From assembly GCA_008508345.1 (NCBI GenBank), contig QNGE01003072.1:1-64000 (forward strand): a stretch of DNA of 64,000 bases. The letters are read 5' to 3'. Shown one piece after another: positions 23,638-36,902 of the stretch (its first letter is position 1; every line of letters starts with the position of its first letter). A program made the position numbers and the translations under genes. The DNA is from Paragonimus westermani. Taxonomy: Eukaryota; Platyhelminthes; Trematoda; Plagiorchiida; Troglotrematidae. The notes beneath the pieces were generated by a model. It did not search any database. It saw only the letters and a program-made list of their open reading frames with translations, and was not told where the DNA came from.

Positions 23638-24030
23638 TCAATAAGTCCAAGGAAAGGTCAAGTTCACGAACGGTTGTTTCCGAATACAGAGAGCCGGTTT
23701 GAGTTGATTAATTGCATCTGCTTCAGCAAACCGTAGGAATCTTGGGTTAGAATGACGTAACAGGATTCTGAATGCGCAAGGTGGATCGATAGCGTGACCG
23801 GTGGTCAGGACGTGTCTAGCCACTGAAGAAACTGGCTGTTTACCCCTTTCAGCAACACTGTCATACTCTGATAACGCGGACTTCTTTACCCATTCAGGTA
23901 AGCGTTCCTCCAGTTTGGAGCTCAAGCATCTCTCGGTTCTGCCTATGTAACTTTTTGCGCAGTTAAATACAAATTGGTAAACACGATGTGAGGTGGTACC
24001 GATAGGCTGACCTCTTTTGATTGAAGGCAT
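23638..24030 (-). pseudogene. GIY-YIG endonuclease domain of Penelope-like element
   Basis: The 130-codon frame has VYQF followed by YIGRTERCLSSKLEERLPEW, the GIY-YIG core with its conserved Arg; the position of the usual His near the second block reads as Leu-Pro. The C-terminal part has SSVARHVLTTGH, LRFAEADAINQLKPALC and the closing VNLTFPW, all typical of trematode Penelope-like elements. The domain itself is open, but the element upstream is broken. Confidence 0.85.
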
Positions 24031-24299
24031 TGGTAAATTCTGAGTCCGAGTAATTACACGAAGTTAAGCAGCACTGAACTTTCGCTTAATTGAAACTCCC
24101 AATTGCTGTGTTGTTTGATGCATGATATAATCACCCTTAAAAGACAGTTCAATGTAGACGATCCTTTTCTCTACAGTGACCAAATCTTCGGGTGGTACGT
24201 TTTGTCTACTGTGCCTATCTACGAACCTTCTGGGGTAACCACTTGATTTTAGGACAGAATTAATCGGATCTGGTTATTCCGCAAGGCTGTCGTACGTAC

Positions 24300-25000
24300 A
24301 CATTCGCCTTGCTGGTGTGAATAGAGCATTCACTAGTGTTAGTTTGTATTGGATCGGTGTGAAGCTGCTGAAGTTTAGGTACTGACCTGATCACGTGGAT
24401 TTCCTGTAAGCAGTTCTTCTGACCGAGCCATATTCCCGACGACTTATTAGAATATCTAGAAATGGCAGACAGGTGTTGACCTTAACTTCACAAGTACCCT
24501 TCAGATTGGGATGACAGCTATTTCGAACTTGTACCAGATAATGTCATCTGTTTAGATCGTCTGAAAATTAATGTCATCAACGTAACGCTTGCAATATTGT
24601 AGGTTTTTTTTTATCTCCGCTGCTCAGTTGCCCAATTTTTAGCATGAAAAAGTCTGCTAATATAAGACCCAGTGGACTTCCCATGGCTTCTCCGCCTATT
24701 TGACAGTAGGACTGTTCGAGAAACCCAAAAATGATAATCTCAGTACAGAGCAACAAAGTTTCCTTCAATATGTCGGTAGGAAGTGGCAGCGGAGTGACTC
24801 ATTTCAACGAGCTCACGAATGTAGTCAATGGTTTCATGCAGCGGGATATTTGTGAATAGTGACTGAACGTCTACAGAGTACATCAGTTCGTTAGCAAGAT
24901 TGATTCTGTCCAGATCACTGATCCCTTCAAAAGAATCTTTAATGGAGTGTGTCCGCCTTATAGAATTTCTGACTATTCTGTATCTTGACAACGACTGACA
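24300..25000 (-). pseudogene. Penelope-like reverse transcriptase (broken)
   Basis: Motif A appears as MYSVDVQSLFTNIPLHETI (about 24,890-24,830), with the first catalytic Asp. Motif B appears as YCQIGGEAMGSPLGLILADF (about 24,710-24,650). The active-site box is YVDD at 24,573-24,584. The thumb-side block NTCLPFLDILI follows (about 24,460). Stops and at least one frame change separate the blocks. In intact elements this enzyme copies the element RNA at the nicked target. Confidence 0.85.
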
Positions 25001-25010
25001 ATTTCCTACG

Positions 25011-28000
25011 CAAGATATTGGTTGCCTTCTTCATTACGTGTCCCGATAAGACAGCACTTCTTGAACTGATACGCAACTGCTGATTGGTTCATCATTTCAG
25101 TGCCTCAGACGGAGGTTTTACTTAACTTTTTATTTATATTTGTTCGATTGTAGCTCTCTACTCTTCCAAAAAGACACCGCATTGGATTGGATTGATCTTT
25201 GGCTGCATCAACCATTCTACTTGAAATGATGAGCCTTGAAGTAACTAGCTTGTTTAAAATTTTCCTCCTGTTTTCTTTATTTCACTACATTCTTCTTCCT
25301 CAAAGTGATATGGCTGTGCCTTCACATATACTGTATTCGGAGCAGTTTCTGGAACAACAGGCCCATTTGACGTATGACTGCCCCGAATAGGTTTGAATCA
25401 TAAGACGTCGGTCAAGAATACGGAACAACTGGACAGATGAAGTTTGTTAGCGGTTTAATGTGCCCAAAAGTTATAAGTGTAGTAGTAAAATTGAATGCAA
25501 GCAGTAGTTTGTCTTCATTCCCTACTACAAATATGAATCAAACGATTACGAAATACCAGCACTAATAAGAAAGAGACAAAGATTAAATGCTTCACCTTCC
25601 TCTTTACTAATGTTTTAGTAATCACAAGGAAAGTCGGTATGTAAAGTAAAGGACTTGAAGTGACAAATAAGTTGATTTTCCGAATCGAGTGCCTAGTAGA
25701 TCACGGGGCTAATCCGAGGTGAGGAGAACCCTGTCTATAGTTTTTAACTTCGAGAGTACTGCGTTCATTTCTTTTTGACAACTTGTCGGTTGGTAGCCCA
25801 GTACATCAGGCTTGTGAAACGGAGATTCGGCAGAGTATACAGAGCTGTATAAACACGAAACCGACGTTCCTACATCACTGCTCAGTCATATAAGCTGGCG
25901 TATTTTCGGATTTTATGTGAGCAAACTTTTCGGACTTTCATAACGTAAAAGCCTTATATAAATCTTGATTTTATGCTAGCCGATGTCGTTAGACGGATAC
26001 CACAGCGCAAACTATTAACAGACAAATATTTCACTGCGCTTAACAGTATTATCCTTTAAGGGACAATCTGAACCCGTAAACTGACGTTGTTCCAGTTATG
26101 TTCTTATAGTCACAACCCGTACCTACAAGTCAGACACTGTTTGACACTAAAGTTGTCCCAAATCCTGGAACATTGCTTAAGTAAAAGCATTGTGGCCTTC
26201 GAGTTTATTTCATATCCTCATCGTTCAATCTGTAGTTTTCTGAGTATACAAAATGGTCTGTAAATTCACGAACTTCACTGCCCATTCTATGAGTAACGAT
26301 TTTGTAGCAGTCTTGGAACAAAGCCATGCAATTTGAAGTCACAAAGTGCACTCCTAGTGGCAGAGTAGACAGAGATATATCCCAGGTACTTCACTACTAG
26401 TCGGCCTGTGAGAGAAATGTGTATAAATTAGGGATCGGGCAATCTTGACGGTGGGGTGGAATGTGCCAGTGAACTGGAAAGACTGCTCATTCCCAGTAAA
26501 ACCCTAATCCTACTACCGCACAACAGACAACATTTGCACTGGACACTAATGATCCTATTATGTGGCTAGCTTAAACAGGTGTGGGATTTCCGTTGACCTG
26601 CATGTATGCACTTGCCCGATTACCCTTCCTGCTTCGTCATCCGGCACCAATTTGGCCGTGTTCGCTCAAACGTAGGTACGCGGCGAATTAATGAAGTATT
26701 ACTGTCTTCCACCTCTGCAGCATACTTGAGTTGGCGGTAACAAAGTTTCTGGACTTCAAATAAATGGTAACAACGGGTCACATGTAAAATAAAGTATATC
26801 GCGAACACCTTTTGTCCACGCCTTCTAATATCGTCGATCTTGTTTATGTCTTAAAAATCATTAGTAAACGTCGTCTATTTTTCATGCCATAAGTGTGACA
26901 GTTTCCGTTACGCTACCTGTCGAAAAAATAGAATTACTTCACTCTCGATATGCCAAGGCCGAACCCAAGGTGTGTTGCTTCTCAACCGTATGAAACCACT
27001 AACAGACATATTTTGGAAAAAAAAATACATGATAACGAAACATCCGCATCGACTTGTGATGTGTTGTTCTCTGAAATGGTCAAGATGAGCATCATGAAAT
27101 AGGTTCAAAAGTGATATTACAACGGAAAAATTGGGGAAATACCGTTGAAACAGATGGGTACTAAAAATGAGTGATAGCATTACTAATCGTAGTGTACGTA
27201 GTAATGCAGTAATATTAATGAGTTTTGAAAATGCCCACCAGTAAAGGTTCCATTACACTCGGACACTTTAGACTTGGAAAAACTAAAGAAGGGTAAACAC
27301 CCTAGATACAGCTATTATACTATCACAGAACTCTAAAAGTAGCATTCAGAGGTTACACAGAAGCGCTTTAATAACTGTTCGTTAATCTTGTTCGGAAACA
27401 CCCAACCGTGAATAATTATTTGCAACAAGAATGCCATGTTGTAGTCCACTAGCTTTTCGTAAGAATTGACATTAAGCAAGGTAACTGAAGTAGATCCCCG
27501 TGACCAAGACGGTTTTTATCCATCTAGGTACCTTATAGAGAGCCATTTCATCGAGGATCAAAGAAGGGCTTGTACGCAAAGCACAAAAGTACTATCTAAT
27601 ATCACAGTCTAAATGTGACCAGTTATAACAAACGGTACAAACTGTCTGCATGTAAACGACAGTCGATTTCCAGGCTACATCGGATGTCAACGATAGGTTG
27701 GCAGATACTTAAAAGCGAGTGTCAAACAGACGCATCCGTTTCGCCATTTCAGATCGCACAACTTTGGTTGGTTGGAGAAACACTGGTGCGAACTACGTTT
27801 TGGATGAGAACCAACTGTGAAAAGTCGAGGCTTCGGCTGGATTCGAATCAGCAACAGACTGCTTTTTCCAGGATCTCTCTGACTTATGCAATCTAGACAA
27901 ATACGTTCAAACGGATGACAGCTAATCGGAGTTGATGATCTAGACGTTAACCAAATGTCTGAGTTGAGAACAGTGAACGAAGCGAAACCTTCAAAGTTCC

Positions 28001-31000
28001 AAGGAAACTGTTATGCATCGGTCTGCCTACTTTCACTTACAACGTGGTTCGGCGTGTACGCACCTTAATGGTTGCATTGCAACCAAGCGTCGTCAGCAAC
28101 CACCGATATACATTACCAACGACGATGATAATGACTCTGACTGATCGAAAACAGAGAGCTGACTGAAATTAGTATTATCAATTACTGACCGTTTCAGACT
28201 GTAGATCACGAATGTTCCGTCTACCCTCTCTCGACATCCGGAGCAGTGTATTGTGCTTTCTAATCCCCACCTTTTTCCAAGTGGTATTTGCGATGGGACA
28301 TAAAGTTCGGTTGGTTTAAAATACTTTTTACTTGGTCGTCGATGGTATTAGTGTAAATGACTTTGAACTAACCATCAGCGGTTTTAAAGGTCACGTTGAC
28401 TTAGGCTAATGAGGTGGCAGGCACTAAACAATTTCCTTTACTTCACAATCCTGTTTGGTCGCTTGTTGTCTCAGTCTAATCAGCAAAAGTCTTGCCCGGT
28501 CATTTTTCAATTTTTTAAATAAAGAAGTAACGGATCTAAATGCATTCCAGCGGGCAATGACGAATCGCAGTGTAATTTTTGACTAAACTACGCCTAGAGG
28601 CGCACGTCGTTATAATGTATTGACATTTTCTACCGGATAGTGTGACCTATATATGTTTCGAAATGCGATTTCCTGCCCAGGTTTGTGTGACAAACTAAGT
28701 TGTTTCCGACCGGAAAGTACACAGAATCTATTCACTTTGCTGATTAAGGTTCAATACTCAGCACAATACGTTGTCAGACAAATGATAAAGAGGAATACAT
28801 TACTTTAAAATATATTAAAATCGAATGAGACAGCCGAGAGTTATAGGCAATGGTTAAGCAGTTGAAAAAGCAGATGGGAACAGTCAAGATCTCTTCACCC
28901 CACATGAGTGTAACATGATAAGCGTATGGCTGTCTCTGCCACGGACAGCTTCTTGGTATCACTTACTTGGGTAACCTTTGAAAATAGATGACAAATGTGA
29001 GCAACCAAAAGCGGGCCCGTATTTACTACATTTGCTATTCTAAAGCACATTTCGAAAAAATCTTGTGGCACGAAATCGTGGGTAGTGTGACAACCAACAA
29101 CTAAAAGAGGAAGTAGGCGGCAAGGATATCCCAGGAAACTACATACCAGCACCTACTCAAGGAGTGTTTTAGGAGTAATACTTAAGATCGCGTTGAATCG
29201 TTGCATGGTTCTTAACGTTCACCAAACCTTTACCCAACATTTCGAATTAACTTGACTTCAGAACATTCATTCGTCAGCATCTTTCGCTTTCCGATAATTT
29301 CCCATTATCACCTCTCGGATTTATACCTCCCCGTTTACTGATATTGATTTCGAATATCTTTTGTCTTGTACAATTTTGTTCCTCACTGCAAGTGTGAGAA
29401 GACATGGAGGCCCATACAAACGCACTGCTAACTGACCTAATTTTAAATACATATCCTGCGTACTGTTGAGATAAAACGCAGTGACACACTGTAACCAGAC
29501 ACCAGTGGTCGTGCTCTCTGCTTATCCTCTTTATCTGACTAGTGGCCGTTTCCAAATCAGGTGAACTTGCTGAAAAAAATCACATTGGACAGTCGAGATA
29601 TGCGCTGTCACATGAACCTGATGGTTAAAGACAAGGCTCATCACTATAATGCCATGAGGTTATTTGAGAAGCAATGCAGTAATGGGATCGATACAATCAA
29701 TTAGACAGACTGGTCTAAGCGTCCACAGCTTTCAGAGTAAGGTATCTATTATATTGTGTACACAGTAAACACCGTCTTCTTCGAGTAATCAGGCGTTGAC
29801 GTCAGCCAAACGGAATTATCTCAGACGGGTCACCGTGTGACTTCTGATTATACCTTCAACACCTTAGATTTACTTTAGTTCAAAAACCTTTTTAGCTCAA
29901 AATTTGTGTATTACCTACCTGCATGAATGTTTCCTACATATGCGCCATCATCACTGTTAAGCACTGGACAAACCATACCAGAGTTCCCAATCAAAATCTG
30001 ATACTTAAAAGAGTTCAGAATGATCTGCCCTTCGAGAACGGTCCTTTAAATTTCGTTTGGTTACTCAGGCGGTATGTCAACTATTAACGTGTAATCAACC
30101 CTTGCATTCTGTCTAGTATGTACAATTAGTTGTTTTCTTGGAGCACTCTTGACTAATTTGGCTGACACCTTGTTCATCAGTGCGATCCAGTTACCTAAAT
30201 AGATCGCCTCCAATTACATCCAAACTTCCTTGCCAAGAATGATAAACGGTTAGAAACTTAAAGCTACGCATTTATCAAACGTTTGGTTGAGATAATTTCA
30301 CTTCTTCTTGACAACCGATAGGTTTGATCTCAACATTTTAGCAATCGTTTCGGATTGTCCAGTTCTCAGAGGCTTTCCATTTTATAGTGCAAGTAGTTTT
30401 TATATGGTTTCTTTGTCTCGCGTCAAAAAGCTGAACGCCTGAATAATGTTAGACTGCACCGTTATGGGTTGAAAGGTTTCCATAACAGTATGGTTTGAAT
30501 ATACATACAGATACATGTGAAAGATTTAAAACTATCTCATAAACGATTGAGGTTATGAGCGCTCATGTCCATAGAATGACCAACTGGCACTGTTTTGATT
30601 TTACATACGTGAGCCATCGTTTACTGAGAGCAAAACTCATAAACCCGTCCTGCAGAGAGATATCTGCCGCATGTGCAGTACCAGCATAGAAAGAGTATTC
30701 AAGTTTTCGGCACAACTAAGCGTGCTGTTGAAGAAAAAACAGACCGAGACAACTAAAGTTTCCTAGCCGCACGTTTTACAATGACATGACGGCTATCAAT
30801 TCGCCACACTTTTACATATGTACCGGTTAAAAATATACTCACCCAAGATGGATAAAACAGGTTGTCATTCCAAAAAAAACTTTAGAAGTATGGACATCGT
30901 TTGGACTGGTACTAGAAGTTGCAGCGGCTTAGGTTCCACATTCAGATGTTCAAAAAACCCTGTGAAGATAGGCTACCACTTGCAGTAACTAGCAGACTCC

Positions 31001-31229
31001 ACATGACACAATGAGATTTTGAGCTTAGTAATCTGGTCATCGAAGATCACAATTTGGTGAACAGGTGGTTTCGCTGAATGACACTGCCAATCGTTTCAGC
31101 AACAATCAAATATTACAAATACACTATCAACAGCGTCCTCCAGAATGGGTGGATACTTCAAAACGATGGTGATATGATAAACCGGGAAGCCCTTGTATAA
31201 AGTTCAAACGACCCCACAGCGAAACTCCT
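25011..31229. other. Unassigned DNA
   Basis: Over about 6.2 kb I recognise no exon, transposon or RNA gene. Short open frames on both strands have chance-like length and composition. Confidence 0.35.
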
Positions 31230-32090
31230 GGTCTTTCTGGAACGAAACTTCACTGATTGCTTATTCACTTGCTTGGAGAGTCTGGAAAACTGAAAGGGGC
31301 CTCGTAACTGCGGTCTATCAACGATTATTTCCGTTTTCAAAAAGTGGACACAAAAGCTATGTGAAGATCGCAGAGGCATTAGCTTGTTTTCTGTTCCCTC
31401 CTGTTTACTCACGGGACCCAGTTCATCGTCTCGTGTACCCCAGAGATAACTAGATGCATAAAGAACGGACAGGACTCCGATCGGGTCAACAGTGCATTCG
31501 CCATACGTTTACACTGTGATAGACCTTGGAGTATCAGTACTCTCGTAGACAACCGACGATCGTGGACTTTATAGACCACTACGATTTGATTGCTTATCAC
31601 GTTCACTGGAATCGTGACTCTACTAACAGTGTGGAGTTTGTAGGAAACTGTCTGAGAATTTCATCACGTCTAACACTGTTCGCCTAGGTTGTCCAATCCT
31701 TCCCTTCCGCTTCGATTTCGTCATGGGTTCAATCTAGATGACAGGTCTAAGGAATACGAGCATGAAATTTCAAGACCCTAAGTTGACTGTTATTGAGCAC
31801 GAGAATGACACTGTTCTACCCATCCCATGTGTCAATGGAACGCAGACCATGTTGAATCACGCGTACATGTGTCTACTTTTTAGAGTGCAATATGAGGACT
31901 TGGGTATTTCAACTCCTACGTTCTTTATTGCAGACAGACCGCTTGAGACGTGGGAAACTTTTGTATATCTGGGTGGTGTCATAATATTTCTGTTGAGATA
32001 TCAGCGAGACTATCAAACGCTCTGCCAAAATGCTTCATCTGAGGCATCAAGGATGTATGCGGATGTTGTTGAAGGAAAGAAAGCATAATG
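31230..32090 (+). mobile_element. Non-LTR reverse transcriptase fragment
   Basis: Blocks in shifting frames match the reverse transcriptase of RTE/jockey-type elements. PFSKSGHKSYVK near 31,340 corresponds to PxFKKGxxxxxxN. RQPTIVDFIDHYDL near 31,550 corresponds to the motif A region; the second catalytic-region Asp is hard to place. VRLGCPILPFRFDFVM near 31,680-31,725 corresponds to GVRQGCxLSPxLFNxVM. TFVYLGGVI near 31,960 corresponds to the FxYLGS block. The YADD box reads IEHEND and has lost its catalytic pair. Both ends are missing. Confidence 0.6.
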
Positions 32091-34627
32091 CTTGTGTGAA
32101 TTCCCTTTTGCTCCATAGCTTAGAAGTGTGATCTGTCCGTGAAGATGATTTCAACACGCCTATTGTGCTCGACCATCCTTGCCCCGCCGATTGGCCTACA
32201 TCAAGCGGAATGATCACGTAAGCATTGCGGTACTTTGCCAGGACGTATTTAGGAACACAGGGCATACGCTCGCATATCTGTCACTCTAGTCATCAATTAG
32301 AACACTTTCCGAGATAGAAACACGCTGCGGCCGATGTTGCATTTGCACCACTAAAGCCTTTCTCTTTTCCATTTCGTTTTATTTGACCCATTTTTGTATT
32401 TTTCGATATTTATTCTAAGGTATTTCATGCCGCTGTTGACTTAAACATCTATTCGGACCTCGATACTTTTCGGTCAGTCACGTGTGTTCCAAAAAACGAA
32501 TGATGTGAGAAACGCTTTTTCTTTTCATCACTTCGTTGCAGCAGTCATAAACGCAACGTAGGTTACCTACATCGAACAAACAAAAACAGACAGTCAGTGA
32601 CTCAATTCTCGTAAAGTGTCAAACATTTAAGACCTGCTGGGTCGTTTTAGTTCCATCATTTTACCCAACTGTGCACGATGACCGAGATATGGGGTCCAGT
32701 TTGTACTGGGAGTGACAGATAGTGGCCCGCATGAAAATCGAGTAGTTGGAGAACAAACGTTAGTTAGAACAGTTTAGCCCAAAAGGGAATGCACGTACGC
32801 ACAAATGCAACGAACCTATAATAGGAAGCGTGTTTTTTGTCAGATCAGGGCCGGTTAACGCACACCATACGACTTTGATCATTTGTTTTGTTCACAAGAT
32901 GGCACATGGCTGTACGGCGGTCTGTGTAGGCTGGATTCGTGGAAATGCTTCGCCCACTTTTCCGCTTATGTTCATAGGTCCGCGTAAAGTAGGTCCCGCA
33001 AGAAACGTTGGAACGAAGCGCACATAAAACAAAGACGTTCATTATCGTCATAGACAGCAATACATCAGTGGTTCACATTAATTCCTAACTGGTCATCAAC
33101 ACCGTTACTTGATTCAAAGTGGCCCACTAATGCCACCGAAGCGCACCGCAAACGGGATGTCAGTCTATTGCGCTGCAGAGTTCGACGACGTGAGTGGCAA
33201 CGACTAAGGCTCGAGGCTACATTTTGGCTGTCACAACCTTGACTGGCAATTCGAGTAGGGTGTTGTGACCACCTAGTTATCTAAAGGTAGCGTCAATATG
33301 ACTGTCTTCATATAAAAGATCGCGTAAAGCAGTTGTTGAAGGCTCGACTGTGAAACCGCATACGCGTGTGCCAGGCACGGTAAGCTAGGCTAGGTTTGGC
33401 GACGGCTCGATCCTGGGACGGCAAAACCGTTGCTTCATTGCGCCCATGCTTGGGAAACCAAGCATCGAGTTGTGTTACGCCCTGATAATGTGCAGCTTTC
33501 AGGAGACCTGTGAGGTGCACAGAAGAATGAGAACGTTGTTAGCCCCACACTCACCAACAGAGATAAGAGTGGGGCTTATTTCTGTGTTCACTGAAAACTA
33601 GTGTAATGCTGAAGAGATTCCGAGGTCAACCAGCTGCGAGCACACCGACCGTAACTCAATAGTACCAACAATGTTTAGGCGACTGAATGCTAGTTTTAAC
33701 AAAAAGGGAGCCGTTAACGACCAGAGAAAAGTAAAAGATCTCCAATGGTTCCACCTCTGCAAAGCGGTAGGTTAGGGTTTAATAGGTATGCCAGTGTAGT
33801 ACTGTAGCATTCCAAATTGTCAGTACGTGCTAGTCTAACGGAACTCAAACTCAGATAATGCAAAAGAACAATAGTTGATTGTTTAAAAAGCCGAGGTGTC
33901 CTTATCAATCTTGCGTTTGGTACCTTGGAGAATGTGATTCTGATGACATACTTACTAATGGAGTCGAATTTTATTTGAAAATCTCTGGTCAGGGTAATAT
34001 TATTGGGTTACTGATGGCTCTGGGCGATTTGTTAGTTATCGACGCCATTTCAGCTCCCAAGTAACGGTCTAAAGAAAGTCACGTGTCTAGTTGCCTTCAG
34101 GTTCCTCTCGCCTCTAAATTATTGATAATCCCTTAACTGACATAAAATATGACTCCAACAGGATGGCTCTCAACAACGACACCTTTCGTACGCCGGGTAA
34201 TACCTACATAATTTATCTGACAGATTATTTAAAACAGTGGCCACAGACATCTCTGAAGTGAAGCCAAACGAAATTCGCTTCGGGAATGGTGGAACGAATG
34301 ACAAAATTGGAAGGAAATGAAAGCCGTTACAGAATTAAAATGCAGCGGACTTTCCCTGGCCATATCAGTCTTGTTTGAAACGTATACTGTAGTATAAACC
34401 AGACTACGGACAATCTTTACAGCGCTTAATTTAATCGTGCACTGAAATAAGTTCCCATCGTTTTGTCAGCAATAGGTTGGGTTGTCTTACATGCCAGGAT
34501 GATGCACAAGCGCTAATAACTGCTCAAGGTCCAAGATTCGCTTAGGTGGACCGGTTAAGAAAATGCAGTAAGTTTAATACTAATGTGCACAGAAGAAAAG
34601 TGATAAATGTTGACAGTATATCAAACT
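32091..34627. other. Unassigned DNA with one retroelement 3' remnant
   Basis: A piece at 33,035-33,095 resembles the RTE 3' end (separate entry). A 70-codon minus-strand frame at 33,308-33,520 looks protein-like, but I cannot name it. Nothing else is recognised. Confidence 0.35.
33035..33095 (-). mobile_element. RTE-like 3' terminal remnant
   Basis: Plus-strand GACAGCAATACATCAGTGGT (33,051 onward) closely matches GACAGCGATACATCAGTGGT at the 3' end of RTE copy B (34,654 onward). The match continues for about 45 bases, and it is likewise preceded by ATC/GTC units. Only the very 3' end can be recognised, as expected from a severely 5'-truncated insertion. Confidence 0.5.
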
Positions 34628-34639
34628 GACTCTTAAGTA
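34628..34639. repeat. Target site duplication of RTE copy B, left copy
   Basis: GACTCTTAAGTA, identical to 38,133-38,144, directly flanks the element on its 3' side. Confidence 0.85.
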
Positions 34640-34859
34640 TCATCATCATCACAGACAGCGATACATCAGTGGTTCAAACTGATGCTTAACTGCCACACAA
34701 CCATGAAGAAAAAACAAACCCTATATAGGAAGGGAGAAGAAAAAAGAAGGGAACGAGAAGAGACTTAGCTACTGAAAATAACCACGTCTATATTCAAACA
34801 TTCAACATCAAGCTGCGTGCGTCATTAAATGCACTCACTTCACAGACAACTCGACTCGG

Positions 34860-36290
34860 CCAAGCAACGACAACATTCACGCCACTGAGCTCGATCAGCC
34901 GCCATCCCATCTAGAGTCTCCAGCCATCGACTCTGTCAATCGCGAGGGGCCCAGCCCGGGAGATGAACTCGATCTACAGTGGCCAGCCCCTTGGTGAACC
35001 ACTAGATTTCCCTGAGCCAGGTCATTAGCTGTCCACCTCGCACCTTACACTAGTCGGTTGCAGTGTCAGCGGACAGTGTTCGGTAAGCAAGACGACTAGC
35101 TGGCATCCTTAATACATGACCTAACCATCTAGGTCTGTGCAAACGTAGAGACTGAACAAAAGAACTCGTTTGGCAATCACTACCAAACACCTGCTTAGTA
35201 ACCTACTCATTACTTACACGCTCGTGCCACCCGATACGAGCGACTGAACGCAGACATCGGTGATCAATTTCTCGAAGACTATTCACGTGTTCTACCCTGA
35301 GCGGCCAAGTCTCGCTGCCGTAAAGTAATACGACCCTCACCGTTGTCTTATATACACGACCTTTTAGCTTCAGAGAAATACCCCTCAGTCGCTAGAGATT
35401 CTCCAGGTTAGCGAATACCGTCCTAGCCTTAGAGATGTGCGCTTCTATTTCAGTCTCTACACCTCTACTACTGCCGCTGATACAGCTTCCCAGGTATACA
35501 AACCGGTCAACAACCTCCATGACTACATTATCTAACATCAAATCTACGTGATCAGTACAATCCTACAGAGGCACTTCGCACTTTTAGGCTATAAAGCGCA
35601 TTCCGAAGTACTTAGCAGAACGCGAAATTGCGTCTAGCATTGCTTGTGCTGTTTGAAAGTTGTCAAACAGCAATACCTTGTCGTCAGCATAATCAAGATC
35701 AGTCTTTCACCAGGTAGGAGGTCCACGCCGGCATCTTGTGAGTGCCGCAGACAATCCTCCATTATTTCGTCTATGACGATGTTGAACAAAAACGGTGAAA
35801 GTGGACAGCCTTGACGTACGTCGCTCATGGTGCTGAAACTGTCAGACAGTTCTGGAGATGCGTGCCTCTCTTTCATCCCCTACACNTTTGACGAAGAGTG
35901 AAAATGTGATCTACACATCCCCGCCCGAGGCAAAACCCTGCCTGTTCTACCCTAATGTTTACCTCCTGAGCTGCAGCGAGTCGACGAATTGTAATGGATG
36001 CTAGAACCCTAGAAATGACTGAGGTCAAACTGATTCCCGTATGGTTTTCGCATGAGCGCCTTATACCTTTCTTGAATACAGGAACTATTATCAAGAGACT
36101 CCAACTCGCGGGAGGATGGTTTCTGTCGTCCGCACAAGTCGAAACAAATGAGTCAAAGCTTCTACTAACGCCTCTCCCCTTCTTTGAAAAGTGCCGGTAC
36201 GAGGTCATCTGGACCAGCAGCCTTATTACGCTTGAGAGCCACAATGCAATTGCGGACCTCAGTCTCAGTGGGTGGTTCCAAGTCTACTGA
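34860..36290 (-). pseudogene. Reverse transcriptase and C-terminus of RTE copy B (internal deletion)
   Basis: TETEVRNCIVALKRNKAAGP (near 36,270) and IIVPVFKKGIRRSCENHTGI (near 36,100) lead to RVEQAGFCLGRGCVDHIFTL (near 35,930). The next recognisable block is SFSTMSDVRQGCPLSPFLFN (near 35,820). About 63 residues expected between them, including catalytic motif A, are absent, and a lone N sits at the junction (35,886). The YADD box is intact at 35,680-35,691 after a 1-base frameshift. FVYLGSCISG, ETWPLRVEHV and DHRCLRSVARI follow down to about 34,860. Confidence 0.9.
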
Positions 36291-36341
36291 CCAGGGCACT
36301 ACATTACAAGTGTGTGGTGGCGGCGCAGTAGAAGCAGAAGG

Positions 36342-36854
36342 CTAGTTAAACTGACCCTCAAAATGTTTCATCCACCGCTCTAACCTTCTGGACTTATTAT
36401 AGATGAGTGTGCCATCTGTCTCGCTGATAGCTTCACTGACAGACGGTCGCCTGGGACCAGTGGCACGGATAAGCTTAAACATTTTGCTGGTATTTCCTGA
36501 GGCGAAAGCTGTCTCCACTTCCTTAACTTTTCCCAATAACCAAGCCTCACGATCAGCATGTAGGCTACGTTTCAGTTTCCTACGGGCATCTCTTCTACAC
36601 TTTTTATTTGAAATGCCAGGAGAGATGTTCCGTCTGGATTCTAACAACTCCAGGGATTTCTCCGAGATCCAATGATAGTTCATTCCATGTACCCCCCCCC
36701 TGCCGCATGTGAACGTACCTGTTTCACAAATGGCCTGTGTGATCTGGGTCCAGCGGCAATCAGGATCTTCGGAATGAGGACTACTAAAGCAGATTTCTAA
36801 GCTAGTTTGATACCTATGCTTTACCGACGCTACTGTCAGTTTTTCAACAGCCAA
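36342..36854 (-). pseudogene. Linker between endonuclease and RT, RTE copy B
   Basis: A 170-codon open frame on the minus strand includes HWISEKSLELLESRR, ADREAWLLGKVKEVE, LIRATGPRRP and DGTLIYNKSRRLERWMKHFE. These words recur in copy A (about 7,000-7,380) and in the 20.0-20.6 kb fragment. The ATGPRRP and DGxLI blocks are typical of the region just before the fingers of RTE reverse transcriptases in flukes. Confidence 0.85.
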
Positions 36855-36902
36855 TCGTTGCTGTCTGTTGGGTCGTTGCTCAGCAAGAGTGAGTACAAAA
36901 CG

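Larger units (their letters stand above)
23638..25010 (-). mobile_element. Penelope-like element (RT plus GIY-YIG endonuclease), decayed
   Basis: Reading the minus strand, the order is reverse transcriptase (25,010 to about 24,300), a connecting region, then a GIY-YIG nuclease (24,030-23,638). This order and the motifs are diagnostic of Penelope-like elements rather than LINEs. One long frame spans about 24,510 to 23,638 with only two in-frame stops, so decay is moderate. At least one frameshift lies near 24,510-24,570. The upstream finger region beyond about 25,010 is not recognisable, so the 5' part is truncated or more decayed. No flanking terminal repeats were found. Confidence 0.85.

Noticed and set aside
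27770..27860. GGATTCGAATC resembling an internal B box of a tRNA or SINE
   Set aside because: No matching A box at the right distance and no cloverleaf could be formed, so no tRNA or SINE call.
33308..33520. 70-codon minus-strand frame with a protein-like appearance
   Set aside because: No motif, no link to neighbouring exons. Might be part of a dispersed repeat but cannot be supported from this sequence.
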